38,292 nucleotides of DNA from Thermoflexales bacterium (GTDB taxonomy: Bacteria > Chloroflexota > Anaerolineae > J036 > Brachytrichaceae), in assembly GCA_025056895.1 (NCBI GenBank), contig JANWVJ010000009.1:1-38292 (forward strand), written 5' to 3'. Both the position numbers and the translations under genes were made by a program. Of the stretch, positions 24,588 to 32,694 are shown in pieces. Positions within the stretch are counted from its first letter, which is position 1. Each line of letters opens with the position of its first letter. Below the pieces are notes generated by a model. It was not told the DNA's origin and did no database searches. It worked only from the letters and a program-made list of their open reading frames with translations.

Positions 24588-25368
24588 GAGATTCAGCCTC
24601 AATGAAGTGTGTTGGGTTACGGTGAGCTGGGACGGACGTAGCGAGCACTTCCGATAGCAACCAGAGAGCCACAGCGCTCACTCCAACGCCGGCAAGCTGC
24701 GAGACGCGCAAGCCGGCCAACAGTGCGCCGTCAGCGCGAAAGCCATCGACCGCCACGCGCGCCATCGCATACGCGGCCAGAGCGCCGAGCGCGACCGCTC
24801 CGGCCGGCAATGGGCGGCGCACGCTCACGACGGCGCTGCCGGCGATGATCACCAGGGCCGCGATCTCATATAAGGGCACAGGGTGGCGAACAACGCCCCA
24901 CAACGCGACCCCCCAAGGCAAGGTTGTCGGCAGACCAAGGCTATCGCCATTCAGAAAATCTGCTGCGGCCATGCCAATCGCCCCCAACAGCACACCGGGC
25001 GCCAGCACGTCAAGCACCTCAGCGCGCGCCATGCCTTTGCGCCAGAGCATCCAACCGGCTACAGCCAATCCAACCGGCCAGCCCGTCCAGGGCCACAGAG
25101 CGGTCAAGCTCGGCATCAGCGCCGAGAGCGGTTCTGAGGCGTAAGCAGACCAGTGCGCGACGACATAGCCGAAGCGGGCGGCCAACAAGCCGGCCAGGGC
25201 GCCGTAGAAGCCAGCATCGTGGATGGCCGCGCCATCCACATCTCGCCAGCGCGCCAGGCGGGCAGCAAACGATAGGCCGGCCACAAAGCCGATCAGCGCG
25301 GCCAAAGGGCCAGCCTGAACGGAAAACCCAAACACTTGAATGATGGGAGCCATGGGATGAATGGGCAC
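24568..25368 (-). CDS. Divergent prolipoprotein diacylglyceryl transferase (Lgt)-like membrane protein
   Basis: 266 residues with about seven hydrophobic segments. Lgt features: ARFGYVVAHWSAY, then LGLPTTLPWGVALWG followed by RHPVPLYE. In classical Lgt the signature is GRxGNFxNGE with an essential arginine; here the matching segment reads GMAAADFLNGDSLG, so that Arg is replaced. It is thus either a divergent Lgt or a relative with another job in lipoprotein or lipid modification. GTG start at 25368 overlaps the stop of the thioredoxin-like gene by one base; an ATG at 25353 is possible. Confidence 0.72.
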   Translation of the reverse strand: MPIHPMAPIIQVFGFSVQAGPLAALIGFVAGLSFAARLARWRDVDGAAIHDAGFYGALAGLLAARFGYVVAHWSAYASEPLSALMPSLTALWPWTGWPVGLAVAGWMLWRKGMARAEVLDVLAPGVLLGAIGMAAADFLNGDSLGLPTTLPWGVALWGVVRHPVPLYEIAALVIIAGSAVVSVRRPLPAGAVALGALAAYAMARVAVDGFRADGALLAGLRVSQLAGVGVSAVALWLLSEVLATSVPAHRNPTHFIEAESHADNSQ

Positions 25369-25898
25369 TAGCGTAACGCAGACACCTTACTTTCAATCAG
25401 TGCCTTCGTCAACGGGCCGCCGTACACGATATCGCGGATCACGCCCGCGCGATCGATAAAGAATGTAGTCGGCAGGGCGCGCACGCGATAGAGCCGATTC
25501 ACCTCGCCTTGCACGTCAAGGGCGATCGGGAAGTCGAGCGCCTGTTCACGCATAAAGCGGTCAACACGTTCAACGCTCTCTTGCTGATTCACGCCGACCA
25601 CCACCACATCTGGGATGCTGTGCTGGACGTGGTGCAGGGCCGGCATTTCAACGCGACACGGCGGACACCAGGTGGCCCAGAAGTTGAGCACCACAATCCG
25701 GCCACGCAAGTCTGACAATCGGATGAGCTGCGCATCTCTCAGGGCAGGCAGAGTGAAATCCGGCGCCGGCACGCCGACGCGAGGAGCGGGGGCATCCGCT
25801 ACGCCGACTTGGTGAGCCTCAGGCCGGCTGATCCATGTCCATAGCCCGCCCAGCACAACGGCGGCCAGAGCCAGCCGACGCAGCCACTGCACAGCCAT
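25368..25898 (-). CDS. TlpA/ResA-type membrane-anchored thioredoxin
   Basis: 176 residues from the ATG at 25898, which overlaps the transpeptidase stop (TGATG). An N-terminal basic-hydrophobic segment (LRRLALAAVVLGGLWTW) is a signal anchor. Then VGVPAPDFTLPAL, the redox centre WATWCPPCRVEMP and the cis-proline LPTTFFID. These proteins reduce disulphides outside the membrane, for example in cytochrome c maturation or envelope thiol repair. It is embedded in an operon with an L,D-transpeptidase and an Lgt-like protein, which fits an envelope function. Confidence 0.9.
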   Translation of the reverse strand: MAVQWLRRLALAAVVLGGLWTWISRPEAHQVGVADAPAPRVGVPAPDFTLPALRDAQLIRLSDLRGRIVVLNFWATWCPPCRVEMPALHHVQHSIPDVVVVGVNQQESVERVDRFMREQALDFPIALDVQGEVNRLYRVRALPTTFFIDRAGVIRDIVYGGPLTKALIESKVSALR

Positions 25899-26971
25899 CA
25901 AAACACTACCACTACCGACGGTTCGTTGCTCTGAGCGGGCCGCGTCCAACGTTGGGTGTACGGCGCAACCGGGGTCGTCCAGCGGAAGAACCACTTGGCA
26001 TGTTCCGGCAACAAGTTGACACAGCCATGACTGCGTGGGCGGCCGTAGTCATTATGCCAGTACGTGCCGTGAATGGCAATGCCGCTCTGCGTGAAGTAGG
26101 TACACCAGCCGATGCCGGGCAAGTCGTAATAGCCACTGCCTGAGCCGCCGGTCATGTGGCGAGAAGGCGTTTTGCGCAGGATGCGGTGCTCACCCGGCGT
26201 GGTGCGCGTGCCGGCTGCGCCGGTGGCCGCGCGCGCTTCATACACCAGTTCATTGCGTTCGAAGGCGCGAATCATCTGCTGAGACAGATCAACTTCAATG
26301 CGCTTCTCAGTAGGCAGCACATCGGGCGAGATCGGCTCGAACTCGGCGGGGTCGATGATGCGCATGTTTTCAGCGCGCACGAAGAAACCATTGCCCAGAT
26401 TTTCATCATGAATCTGATACCAGGGATTGCCCTCAGCGTCTGTTGTGCGCGCAATCACTTGAAAGACGCAACCGTAGTAGTAGCGATAGCGCAAGCGCGC
26501 GTTCGGGTCGGGCTGGGCGCGCGCTTCGGCAATCGGCACGGTGATCTCACCCCAGCAGAGGCTGCCTTCGGGAAGATCAACCGGCGCATTCAAGATATGC
26601 TCGCACGGCTGCAAAAAGCCGGAGTGGGCATATCCATCGGGCATCTGGTACCAAACCGGGTTATACGTGGTGGGGCCGTCGCCAATCGTCTGGCCCAACA
26701 GAGGAACCACTTCGTTCCACGCCAAGCGGCGAACTTCACGCGCTTTAACAGCGGGCACGTCGCGCACAATGATGCCGGCCTGAATGGCCCGGCCAAACGG
26801 CCTAGGGGGCGGCATGATCTGGCCGAGATACGTTTTGTGTGCGCCTGAACCGGAGACATCTTGATCGGCAGAAGCAGAGCGGGCCGGCAATATGGCCAGT
26901 GCAGACCCGGCCAGCAGCGCCTGCACACCCAACTTCAACACAGCCCGTCGTGTTCGGTTCCCTCCAGCCAT
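25898..26971 (-). CDS. L,D-transpeptidase (YkuD) with Tat-type signal
   Basis: About 357 residues. The N-terminus (NRTRRAVLKLGVQALLAG...SASA) is a twin-arginine-like signal peptide. A middle region of about 130 residues holds two SH3-like stretches (GIIVRDVPAV ... WYQMPDGYAHSGF; RYYYGCVFQVI ... WYQIHDENLG). The C-terminal YkuD domain carries the catalytic motif from the His of IAIHGTYW to SHGCVNL with the nucleophile Cys. It cross-links peptidoglycan or anchors proteins to it. The ATG at 26971 has GAGGAG 8 bases upstream; the TTG at 27001 is rejected. It is the first gene of a five-gene operon with overlapping or nearly overlapping starts. Confidence 0.92.
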   Translation of the reverse strand: MAGGNRTRRAVLKLGVQALLAGSALAILPARSASADQDVSGSGAHKTYLGQIMPPPRPFGRAIQAGIIVRDVPAVKAREVRRLAWNEVVPLLGQTIGDGPTTYNPVWYQMPDGYAHSGFLQPCEHILNAPVDLPEGSLCWGEITVPIAEARAQPDPNARLRYRYYYGCVFQVIARTTDAEGNPWYQIHDENLGNGFFVRAENMRIIDPAEFEPISPDVLPTEKRIEVDLSQQMIRAFERNELVYEARAATGAAGTRTTPGEHRILRKTPSRHMTGGSGSGYYDLPGIGWCTYFTQSGIAIHGTYWHNDYGRPRSHGCVNLLPEHAKWFFRWTTPVAPYTQRWTRPAQSNEPSVVVVF

Positions 26972-27049
26972 CTGCAACGCTCCTCGATAGGTTTGAGACA
27001 AAACACCTTAGACGACAAATAGTGTACCCGCAAACTGCAACGACCATCG

Positions 27050-27095
27050 CGCTTGTCAATCAGGCGATTGACAAGCGGCCACTCCCCATTACACT
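27050..27095 (+). promoter_or_regulatory. Perfect 12-bp inverted repeat operator over the F420-operon promoter
   Basis: CGCTTGTCAATC (27050-27061), spacer AGGC, and GATTGACAAGCG (27066-27077) form a perfect 28-base dyad. The right arm contains a consensus -35 TTGACA (27068-27073), with TACACT 16 bases later (27090-27095), so a bound repressor would block RNA polymerase for the npdG operon. Because the dyad is symmetrical, the same TTGACA exists on the minus strand facing the transpeptidase operon, but no -10 box is well placed there. Confidence 0.55.
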
Positions 27096-27129
27096 TGCCG
27101 CCGCACATTTCAACATGGAGCGACTCGTC

Positions 27130-27783
27130 ATGCAAATTGCAATTGTGGGTGGAACGGGCAAGGAAGGATCGGGACTGGCGCTGCGCTGGGCAAACGCCGG
27201 CCACGAGATCATTATCGGTTCGCGCGACGCAGAGAAGGCAGCGCGTGTAGCGGAAGAACTGAATTTGGCGCTGGGGAACGGCGCAGCGCGCGTGCGCGGG
27301 GCAACGAATTTGGACGCCGCGCAGGCTGGGGAAGTTGTTGTGCTCACCGTACCCTACTCTGCCCATGCCGACACGTTGCGCAGCGTGCAGCCGGCGCTAT
27401 CCGGCAAGGTGCTGATCGACGTGACGGTGCCCGTGAATCCGGCCGACATCACGCGCGTCTCTGTGCCGGCAGGCGGGTCGGCCACAGTCGAAGCGCAGCG
27501 GCTGCTCGGCCCCGACGTGAAGGTGGTGGCAGCCTTCCAGAACATCTCGTTTACGCACTTGAAGAAGCTTGACACAGCCATCGACTGCGATGTGCTGGTG
27601 TGCGGCGATGACGCCCAGGCCAAGCAGATTGCCTTGCAACTCGTTCAAGACGCCGGCATGAGAGGCTTTGACGCCGGGCCAGCAGATAATGCCATCGTGG
27701 TCGAAGGGTTGACCAGCGTGCTGCTGGCCATCAACAAGCGCCACAAAATTAAAGGCGCCGGAATTCGCATCACCGGCGTTTAG
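27130..27783 (+). CDS. npdG: NADPH:coenzyme F420 oxidoreductase
   Basis: 217 residues. Starts at once with the dinucleotide loop of this family (MQIAIVGGTGKEGSGLALRWA), then IIIGSRDAEKA, which binds the NADP phosphate, VVVLTVPYSAH, and a C-terminal DAGPADNA block. The enzyme moves hydride between NADPH and F420. GGAG lies 9 bases before the ATG at 27130; the frame is open back to 26839 but that overlaps the L,D-transpeptidase and is not coding. It is followed by two other F420 genes, cofE and an FbiB-C-like nitroreductase, so the block supports an F420-using organism. Confidence 0.9.
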   Translation: MQIAIVGGTGKEGSGLALRWANAGHEIIIGSRDAEKAARVAEELNLALGNGAARVRGATNLDAAQAGEVVVLTVPYSAHADTLRSVQPALSGKVLIDVTVPVNPADITRVSVPAGGSATVEAQRLLGPDVKVVAAFQNISFTHLKKLDTAIDCDVLVCGDDAQAKQIALQLVQDAGMRGFDAGPADNAIVVEGLTSVLLAINKRHKIKGAGIRITGV

Positions 27784-27857
27784 GCGCTTTCACACCTGAG
27801 GTGCGGCAATTTTTAAGGATTTAAGGTTGGCGATCCCCAATTTGGCGTCACGCACCG

Positions 27858-28604
27858 ATGATTGAGATTTTCCCGGTCGAGGGATTGCCGATTATCCAAG
27901 CCGGCGATGACCTGGCGGAGCTGCTCAGTTCAGCGCTGCGGGCGCTTGCGCCGCGCAGTGGCGACATAGTAGTTGTCACATCGAAGATCGTCTCCAAAGC
28001 AGAAGGGCGCTTCGTCAACCTGCGCGACATTCAGCCCTCGCCCCGCGCGCAGGAACTGGCCGACCAGACGGGCAAGGACCCGCGTCTGGTCGAGCTGATC
28101 TTGCGCGAATCAGACAGTGTGTCGCGCGCCGCACCGGGTGTGCTTATCACCCGTCATCGGCTGGGGTTCACCTCGGCCAACGCCGCAATTGATCATTCCA
28201 ACGTGGGCGCAGACCCGGACCTGGTTCTATTGATGCCGGCCGATCCAGACGCCAGCGCACGCGCTTTGTGCGCCAGATTGAGCCACGCCTTTGGCATCCA
28301 TCTGCCGGTGGTGATCGCCGACAGCCACGGACGCCCGCATCGGCTGGGCACAATCGGCGTGGCCGTCGGCGTGGCCGGCATGCCTGGCATCGAAGACTGG
28401 CGCGGACGCAGGGACCTGTTCGGGTATGCCCTGCAACATACGGAGATCGGTCTAGCCGATATGGTGGCTTCGGCGGCGACGTTGTTGATGGGACAGGCAG
28501 CAGAGCGCGTGCCGGCTGCGCTGGTGCGGGGTGTTGTCTTCAGCCGGCGCGACGGGAGCGCCGCTGAGATCATCCGCCCTGCCCATCTCGATTTATATCG
28601 ATGA
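27858..28604 (+). CDS. cofE: Coenzyme F420-0:L-glutamate ligase
   Basis: 248 residues. Family marks: [50 protein letters not shown] (metal and substrate site), the [29 protein letters not shown] block with the nucleotide site, and [20 protein letters not shown]. The enzyme adds glutamates to F420-0 using GTP. In actinobacteria CofE is fused to a nitroreductase domain (FbiB); here that domain is the separate gene just downstream. No ribosome-binding site precedes the ATG. Confidence 0.93.
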   Translation: MIEIFPVEGLPIIQAGDDLAELLSSALRALAPRSGDIVVVTSKIVSKAEGRFVNLRDIQPSPRAQELADQTGKDPRLVELILRESDSVSRAAPGVLITRHRLGFTSANAAIDHSNVGADPDLVLLMPADPDASARALCARLSHAFGIHLPVVIADSHGRPHRLGTIGVAVGVAGMPGIEDWRGRRDLFGYALQHTEIGLADMVASAATLLMGQAAERVPAALVRGVVFSRRDGSAAEIIRPAHLDLYR

Positions 28605-28638
28605 GGGCTGCTACACACGCTGCCCATAAGCGATTTCC

Positions 28639-29244
28639 ATGCAGACGCTTGAAGCCATCTACGCGCGACAGATGATTCGGCGCTACACCGATCGACCGGT
28701 GAGCGATGAGATCATTCGGCGGCTGCTTGAGGCCGGCGCGCGCGCGCCATCGCCTCACAATCGACAACCCTGGCGGTTTGCCGTGATACGCAACACGTGG
28801 CGCGCGCGGCTGGCAGATGCAATGGGGAAGCGGCTGCGGGCTGACCTGACCCACGACGGAGTTGCGCCAACACAAATCGAACAGGATGTGGCGCGTTCAT
28901 ACCAACGCCTGACCTCTGCGCCGGTCTTGATCTTGGTCTGCCTGAGTATGGCGGACATGGACGTATACCCCGACGGGCGACGCAACCAAGCCGAACGATG
29001 GATGGCCGGCCAGGCCGTTGCAGCAGCGATTCAAAACATGTTGTTGGCGGCAACCGAGCTTGGGTTGGGCGCCTGTTGGATGTGCGCGCCGCTTTTCTGC
29101 CCAGACACCGTGATCGAGACACTGGGCCTGCCAACAGACTGGGAGCCGCAAGGTTTGATTACGCTTGGCTATCCCGACCCAGAAGCGCCGGCCAAACGCC
29201 GCGCGCGCAAGGCGATTGACACAATCACGTTGTGGAGAAGGTGA
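28639..29244 (+). CDS. Nitroreductase-family protein, FbiB C-terminal-domain-like
   Basis: 201 residues of the flavin nitroreductase fold: MIRRYTDRPVSDEIIRRLLEAGARAPSPHNRQPWRF (phosphate-binding arginines), QNMLLAATELGLGACWMCAP and GLITLGYPDPEA. Its position 34 bases behind cofE and its form match the C-terminal half of actinobacterial FbiB, which reduces dehydro-F420-0. I infer the same role but a different nitroreductase activity is possible. It is convergent with the iron-type ADH, one base apart. Confidence 0.82.
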   Translation: MQTLEAIYARQMIRRYTDRPVSDEIIRRLLEAGARAPSPHNRQPWRFAVIRNTWRARLADAMGKRLRADLTHDGVAPTQIEQDVARSYQRLTSAPVLILVCLSMADMDVYPDGRRNQAERWMAGQAVAAAIQNMLLAATELGLGACWMCAPLFCPDTVIETLGLPTDWEPQGLITLGYPDPEAPAKRRARKAIDTITLWRR

Positions 29245-29245
29245 T

Positions 29246-30403
29246 TCACAGCGCGCGCATCAGAATCTCACGCATCTCTGCGCGGGTCAAAGGAATCGGA
29301 TTGGCCTTCATGCTGGTGGCCACGGCTGCTCTGTCGGCAACTTCATCAACATGGATCGGCTCCATGCCGTAGGCGCTGAGGGGTGGAATGTCCAAGGCTT
29401 GGGCTAACTCTTGAACCCACTGCACCGCATCGTCAGCCGTAGCACGGGGGTCGCCGGTAAGCATCGCGGCGATTTCATCATAGCGCTTCAAAGCCGGGCT
29501 GTCGGGTTGTCGCTCGCGCAGAGCGCGCACATTCAGAGCCACGACTGGCGGCAAGAGAGCAGCACACACCGCGCCGTGCGGCGCATGGAACAGCCCACCA
29601 ACCGGACCGGAAAAGCCGTGCACCGCGCCCAGGCCGGCATTGGCAAGCGCTAGACCACCGAGCAAACTGGCCAGCGCCATATCTTCGCGCGCTGCCAGAT
29701 CACTGCCCTGCTCAAAGGCGCGCCGTAACGAGCGCGCTGCACGTGGCACTCCCTCACGGCAGAAGGCGTCGGTCAGCGGATTGGCGCGGTTACACACAAA
29801 CGGCTCGATCAGTTGCGTCAGCGCATCCATGCCGGTGCTCGCGGTCACAGCCGGCGGCGCCGACAGCGTCATCTCAGGATCGACCACAGCCACTTTGGGC
29901 AACAGATACGGGCTGCGCAGGCTCACCTTGACGCGATGGGCCGGCGAGGCGATCACGGCATTGCGCGTGACCTCGGCGCCGGTGCCGGCAGTGGTTGGCA
30001 CGGCAATACACGGTGCAGAGGGATAGAGAATCGTTTTGCCTTTGCCGATGACCTCTAAGTAATCGAGCAGCTCGCCTGGGTTATTGACTATGGCAGCGAC
30101 TGCTTTGGCGGTATCGAGCGCACTTCCACCGCCGAAGCCGATGACGATGTCGCAGTTCTCGGCGCGCGCGCGCAATACACCGGCCACGATCACATCGACC
30201 GTCGGTTCATCGCATACAGTAAAGATCTCATAAGACAGGCCGGCCTCGGCCAGCGACTGCAACAACGGCGTCGCGCGTTCGGACGTACAGCCGTTTACGA
30301 CCAACGCGCACCTGCCCAGCGCTGCAGCCATCTCACCGACTTGTCGAACGGCGCCAACACCAAACACGATGCGCGCGGCAGTAGCAAATTCAAAGTTCAC
30401 CAT
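29246..30403 (-). CDS. Iron-type alcohol dehydrogenase (group III)
   Basis: 385 residues. N-terminal NAD domain with GFGGGSALDTAK and PTTAGTGAE, C-terminal metal domain. Expected metal ligands: Asp and His in the DALTHxIE helix and two His in HGFSGPVGG...HAPHG. The first His is replaced by Gln: the motif reads MDALTQLIEP. This Gln is known in a subset of the family, so activity is likely, perhaps with altered metal affinity. Substrate unknown; relatives act on lactaldehyde, propanediol or maleylacetate. No ribosome site is seen before the ATG at 30403. The 130 bases upstream to 30533 hold nothing I can name. Confidence 0.9.
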   Translation of the reverse strand: MVNFEFATAARIVFGVGAVRQVGEMAAALGRCALVVNGCTSERATPLLQSLAEAGLSYEIFTVCDEPTVDVIVAGVLRARAENCDIVIGFGGGSALDTAKAVAAIVNNPGELLDYLEVIGKGKTILYPSAPCIAVPTTAGTGAEVTRNAVIASPAHRVKVSLRSPYLLPKVAVVDPEMTLSAPPAVTASTGMDALTQLIEPFVCNRANPLTDAFCREGVPRAARSLRRAFEQGSDLAAREDMALASLLGGLALANAGLGAVHGFSGPVGGLFHAPHGAVCAALLPPVVALNVRALRERQPDSPALKRYDEIAAMLTGDPRATADDAVQWVQELAQALDIPPLSAYGMEPIHVDEVADRAAVATSMKANPIPLTRAEMREILMRAL

Positions 30404-30533
30404 GCGAAATTGAGGGTTGTGACAACTAATGAGTTCGATCCTGATAACGTGACTTGACCTCCGACAGAGGAAGCACGGGCGTCATAGAGCGGATCGATCC
30501 GCTAACAACACCGTTGAAACGAAAGCAGCCGCT

Positions 30534-30839
30534 TCACCAGCCGGCATCATCAGGAAAGATATTACCGAACTTCACGCTGTGACGCGGTTCGGCCATCATG
30601 TCGGCGACGGCATCGCGCCAGGCAGCATAGTGGGCCGTCTCTTTGTGTTTGGCCGGCGCGTCCGCCGTTCGATAGACCTCTACCAAGATAAAGCGGGTTG
30701 GATCATCGCTTTGCTGCAAGACATCGAAACGAGCAATGCCCGGCTCTTGGACGCTGTTGCGGGCGTTCTCGATTGTTGCCTGCTTGAACGCCTCGATGCA
30801 CTCCGGTTTAACGTGTACGTGCACATGCACCACAATCAC
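30534..30839 (-). CDS. Antibiotic biosynthesis monooxygenase (ABM/YgiN) domain protein
   Basis: About 101 residues. Single ABM fold: [62 protein letters not shown]. Dimeric alpha-beta barrel proteins of this type act as small quinone-type monooxygenases or autoinducer isomerases. Start is a GTG at 30839 with AAGGAG 8 bases upstream; an alternative GTG at 30893 overlaps the DUF355 stop as GTGA but would add 18 residues unlike the family. It follows DUF355 on the minus strand. Confidence 0.85.
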   Translation of the reverse strand: MIVVHVHVHVKPECIEAFKQATIENARNSVQEPGIARFDVLQQSDDPTRFILVEVYRTADAPAKHKETAHYAAWRDAVADMMAEPRHSVKFGNIFPDDAGW

Positions 30840-30889
30840 AGTCTCATCTCCTTGCTGCCGAATACGGCGCCGCCATGGTCGGCAGTCTG

Positions 30890-31375
30890 TCACAGCTTAT
30901 ATCCGATCTTGCGCAAGAACTCTTTTCGCCAGGTTACGTCGGCCTCACTCTCCAGCCCTTTCGGCGCAAAACCATCCACCACACCCAGCACACCGCGCCC
31001 TTGCTCTGTCTCGACCACAATGATCTCGGTCGGATTGGCCGTTGCACAAAAGATACGGCATACTTCGGGCGTGGCTTTGACGGCATTCAAGACATTGATG
31101 GGGTAGAAGCCTTCGGCGAGGAAGATGATGAAGGTATGGCCGGCAGCAATACGCTGTGCATTGCGACAGGCCAGCTCAATCATAGCGGGGTCGGTGCCGG
31201 TGAAGCGAATCAAACATTTGCCAGACGCTTCACAGAAAGCCAGTCCGAAACGAATACCCGGGACGGCGTTCACCATCGCTTCGTGCAAGTCCTCGACGGT
31301 TTTGATGAAATGACTTTGGCCCAAGATGAAATTGACTGCTTCGGGTTTATCGACTTTGACAGTTGTCAGTTGCAT
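30890..31375 (-). CDS. Adenosine-specific kinase-like protein (DUF355)
   Basis: 161 residues, full family length. Nearly all of it follows the DUF355 pattern: [78 protein letters not shown], and C-terminal [21 protein letters not shown]. The family is named for an archaeal adenosine-specific kinase; the physiological role in bacteria is unclear. GAGGA lies about 7 bases before the ATG. It is upstream of the ABM gene. Confidence 0.88.
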   Translation of the reverse strand: MQLTTVKVDKPEAVNFILGQSHFIKTVEDLHEAMVNAVPGIRFGLAFCEASGKCLIRFTGTDPAMIELACRNAQRIAAGHTFIIFLAEGFYPINVLNAVKATPEVCRIFCATANPTEIIVVETEQGRGVLGVVDGFAPKGLESEADVTWRKEFLRKIGYKL

Positions 31376-31438
31376 CGCCGTTTCCTCATCGAGAAGTGGA
31401 ATGGGGCGTTTGAGCCAAGTGAGAGACAGAAGAATGCT

Positions 31439-32461
31439 TCAGCCGCCGATCAGCACTTCGATGCCTAACGCGCTCAGCACAAGCTGAATCGGCGTGATAA
31501 CGGTGGCAGTGGCCGAGCCGGCAAATAACAAGCCGACCACATTACCTTGCAAATCCAGAACAACCGAACCGGAGTCGCCCGGCGCGCTCATCGCGCCGGC
31601 CAGCAGTTGCTCGGTGAAAATGGCCGAACGACCGTTGAAGTCAACGCGAATGGATACGTCGATCTGCTCGACCACGCCGCTTGTCAGACCGGTAGTGCGC
31701 CCGGACTTGCGAATTTGTGTGCCGAGTGTAGCCGCCCCCACGCCGGACGGCGCGCCGATGCCCAAGATATCCGCGCTGGCGAGGCCGTCATCGTCCAAAA
31801 CGGCAATCGCGCAATCGACTTTGTTGTTGCCGGGCTGATTGACCGGCGCAGCCTGCGAACGACCGCCACCCACGAGACGCGCGACAGCGGCCGCGCAACC
31901 GCGCGGCGGAGCAGGAGGCGTCTCACCCTCAAAAGCGATCGGCACGAACTCGGCCAAGGTTGCAATGCGATCGGCGGATGTGCCGCCGTCTAACCGGCCC
32001 GGCTGCATCACAACGCTGCCCAGCGGGGCTTGATTGCTGCGCGCGATCACATGATTGTTGGATAGGATAAAGCGGCGCCCAGCCCGTTGAACCAAACAGC
32101 CAAATGTGCCGGCAGAAAGCTCGTCGGCGAGGCCAATCGACACACCGGGCTGGGCCGGCCTCATGCGCTGCACTTGCTCGCCCAAAGCAACGAAGTGGCC
32201 GGCTTCGACCACGTCGGTGCGCACACCGTTTACCATCGGCGGCACACGATCTTCTTCGGATAACTCATTTAGCGGCAGTTTGCGCTCTACCGAAACGACC
32301 ACAGCCAGCTCGGTGCGGCCTTGACGATCGGGATTTTTGAAGCCAACCCCGATGGCGTTGACGTTGGCTTTGCGCATCATCATGTTGAGCGTGGCATCTT
32401 TCGCGGCGCGCACACTGGCAATGCGCTGGGCGTCAAAGGGCAGTTCGCTTGCATCTGGCAT
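31439..32461 (-). CDS. Trypsin-like serine protease, Nal1-type
   Basis: 340 residues. The likely catalytic triad is His137 (LSNNHVIA), Asp216 (NKVDCAIAVL) and Ser297 (APGDSGSVV). The first 100 residues contain VNAIGVGFKNPDRQGRTELAVVVSVERKL, a small domain with the (A/V)xGxGxK pattern that often precedes such proteases (Nal1-like). No signal peptide or membrane segment is present, so it should be cytosolic, unlike DegP-type proteases. Substrate unknown. The ATG is preceded by TAAACT 6 bases upstream and no good ribosome site. Confidence 0.8.
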   Translation of the reverse strand: MPDASELPFDAQRIASVRAAKDATLNMMMRKANVNAIGVGFKNPDRQGRTELAVVVSVERKLPLNELSEEDRVPPMVNGVRTDVVEAGHFVALGEQVQRMRPAQPGVSIGLADELSAGTFGCLVQRAGRRFILSNNHVIARSNQAPLGSVVMQPGRLDGGTSADRIATLAEFVPIAFEGETPPAPPRGCAAAVARLVGGGRSQAAPVNQPGNNKVDCAIAVLDDDGLASADILGIGAPSGVGAATLGTQIRKSGRTTGLTSGVVEQIDVSIRVDFNGRSAIFTEQLLAGAMSAPGDSGSVVLDLQGNVVGLLFAGSATATVITPIQLVLSALGIEVLIGG

Positions 32462-32681
32462 ATCTAAAGTTTACCCCCATCTGCTTGAACACTTTCAAGA
32501 ACACGAGTGTATCTTTCTACAGAGCAATTTGCCTGCGTGGGCCACCTGGCGAGCGGAAATCGCGGGCTGTATGAAGCGAAGCCGGCCTGCGCAAGCTTTG
32601 CGGGTGATGCGCCCGACTTCATCCGTCATGCAACAGCCGGCGCTGACTCCGCAAGAAGTGCACTGGAGAACACAGAATCTA

Positions 32682-32687
32682 TATAAT
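32682..32687 (+). promoter_or_regulatory. -10 box for a leaderless GH20 transcript
   Basis: A perfect TATAAT is followed by seven bases and the ATG at 32695, so the transcript would begin at the start codon. There is no Shine-Dalgarno sequence. The -35 region (TGCACT, 17 bases upstream) is poor. The rest of the 233-base gap between the protease and this gene (32462-32694) holds no other feature I recognise. Confidence 0.5.
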
Positions 32688-32694
32688 CCGGCGC

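Noticed and set aside
26839-27129. N-terminal extension of the npdG frame
   Set aside because: It overlaps the signal peptide of the L,D-transpeptidase on the other strand and includes the operator and promoter; the family begins at the ATG 27130, which has GGAG upstream.
27784-27857. Possible terminator between npdG and cofE (CACCT/AGGTG then ATTTTT)
   Set aside because: The dyad leaves a one-base loop, so no stable hairpin forms, and the genes share direction and pathway.
29246-30403. Iron-type ADH regarded as inactive because of the Gln in DALTQ
   Set aside because: The remaining metal ligands are present and the Gln occurs in an established subset of the family, so inactivity is not supported.
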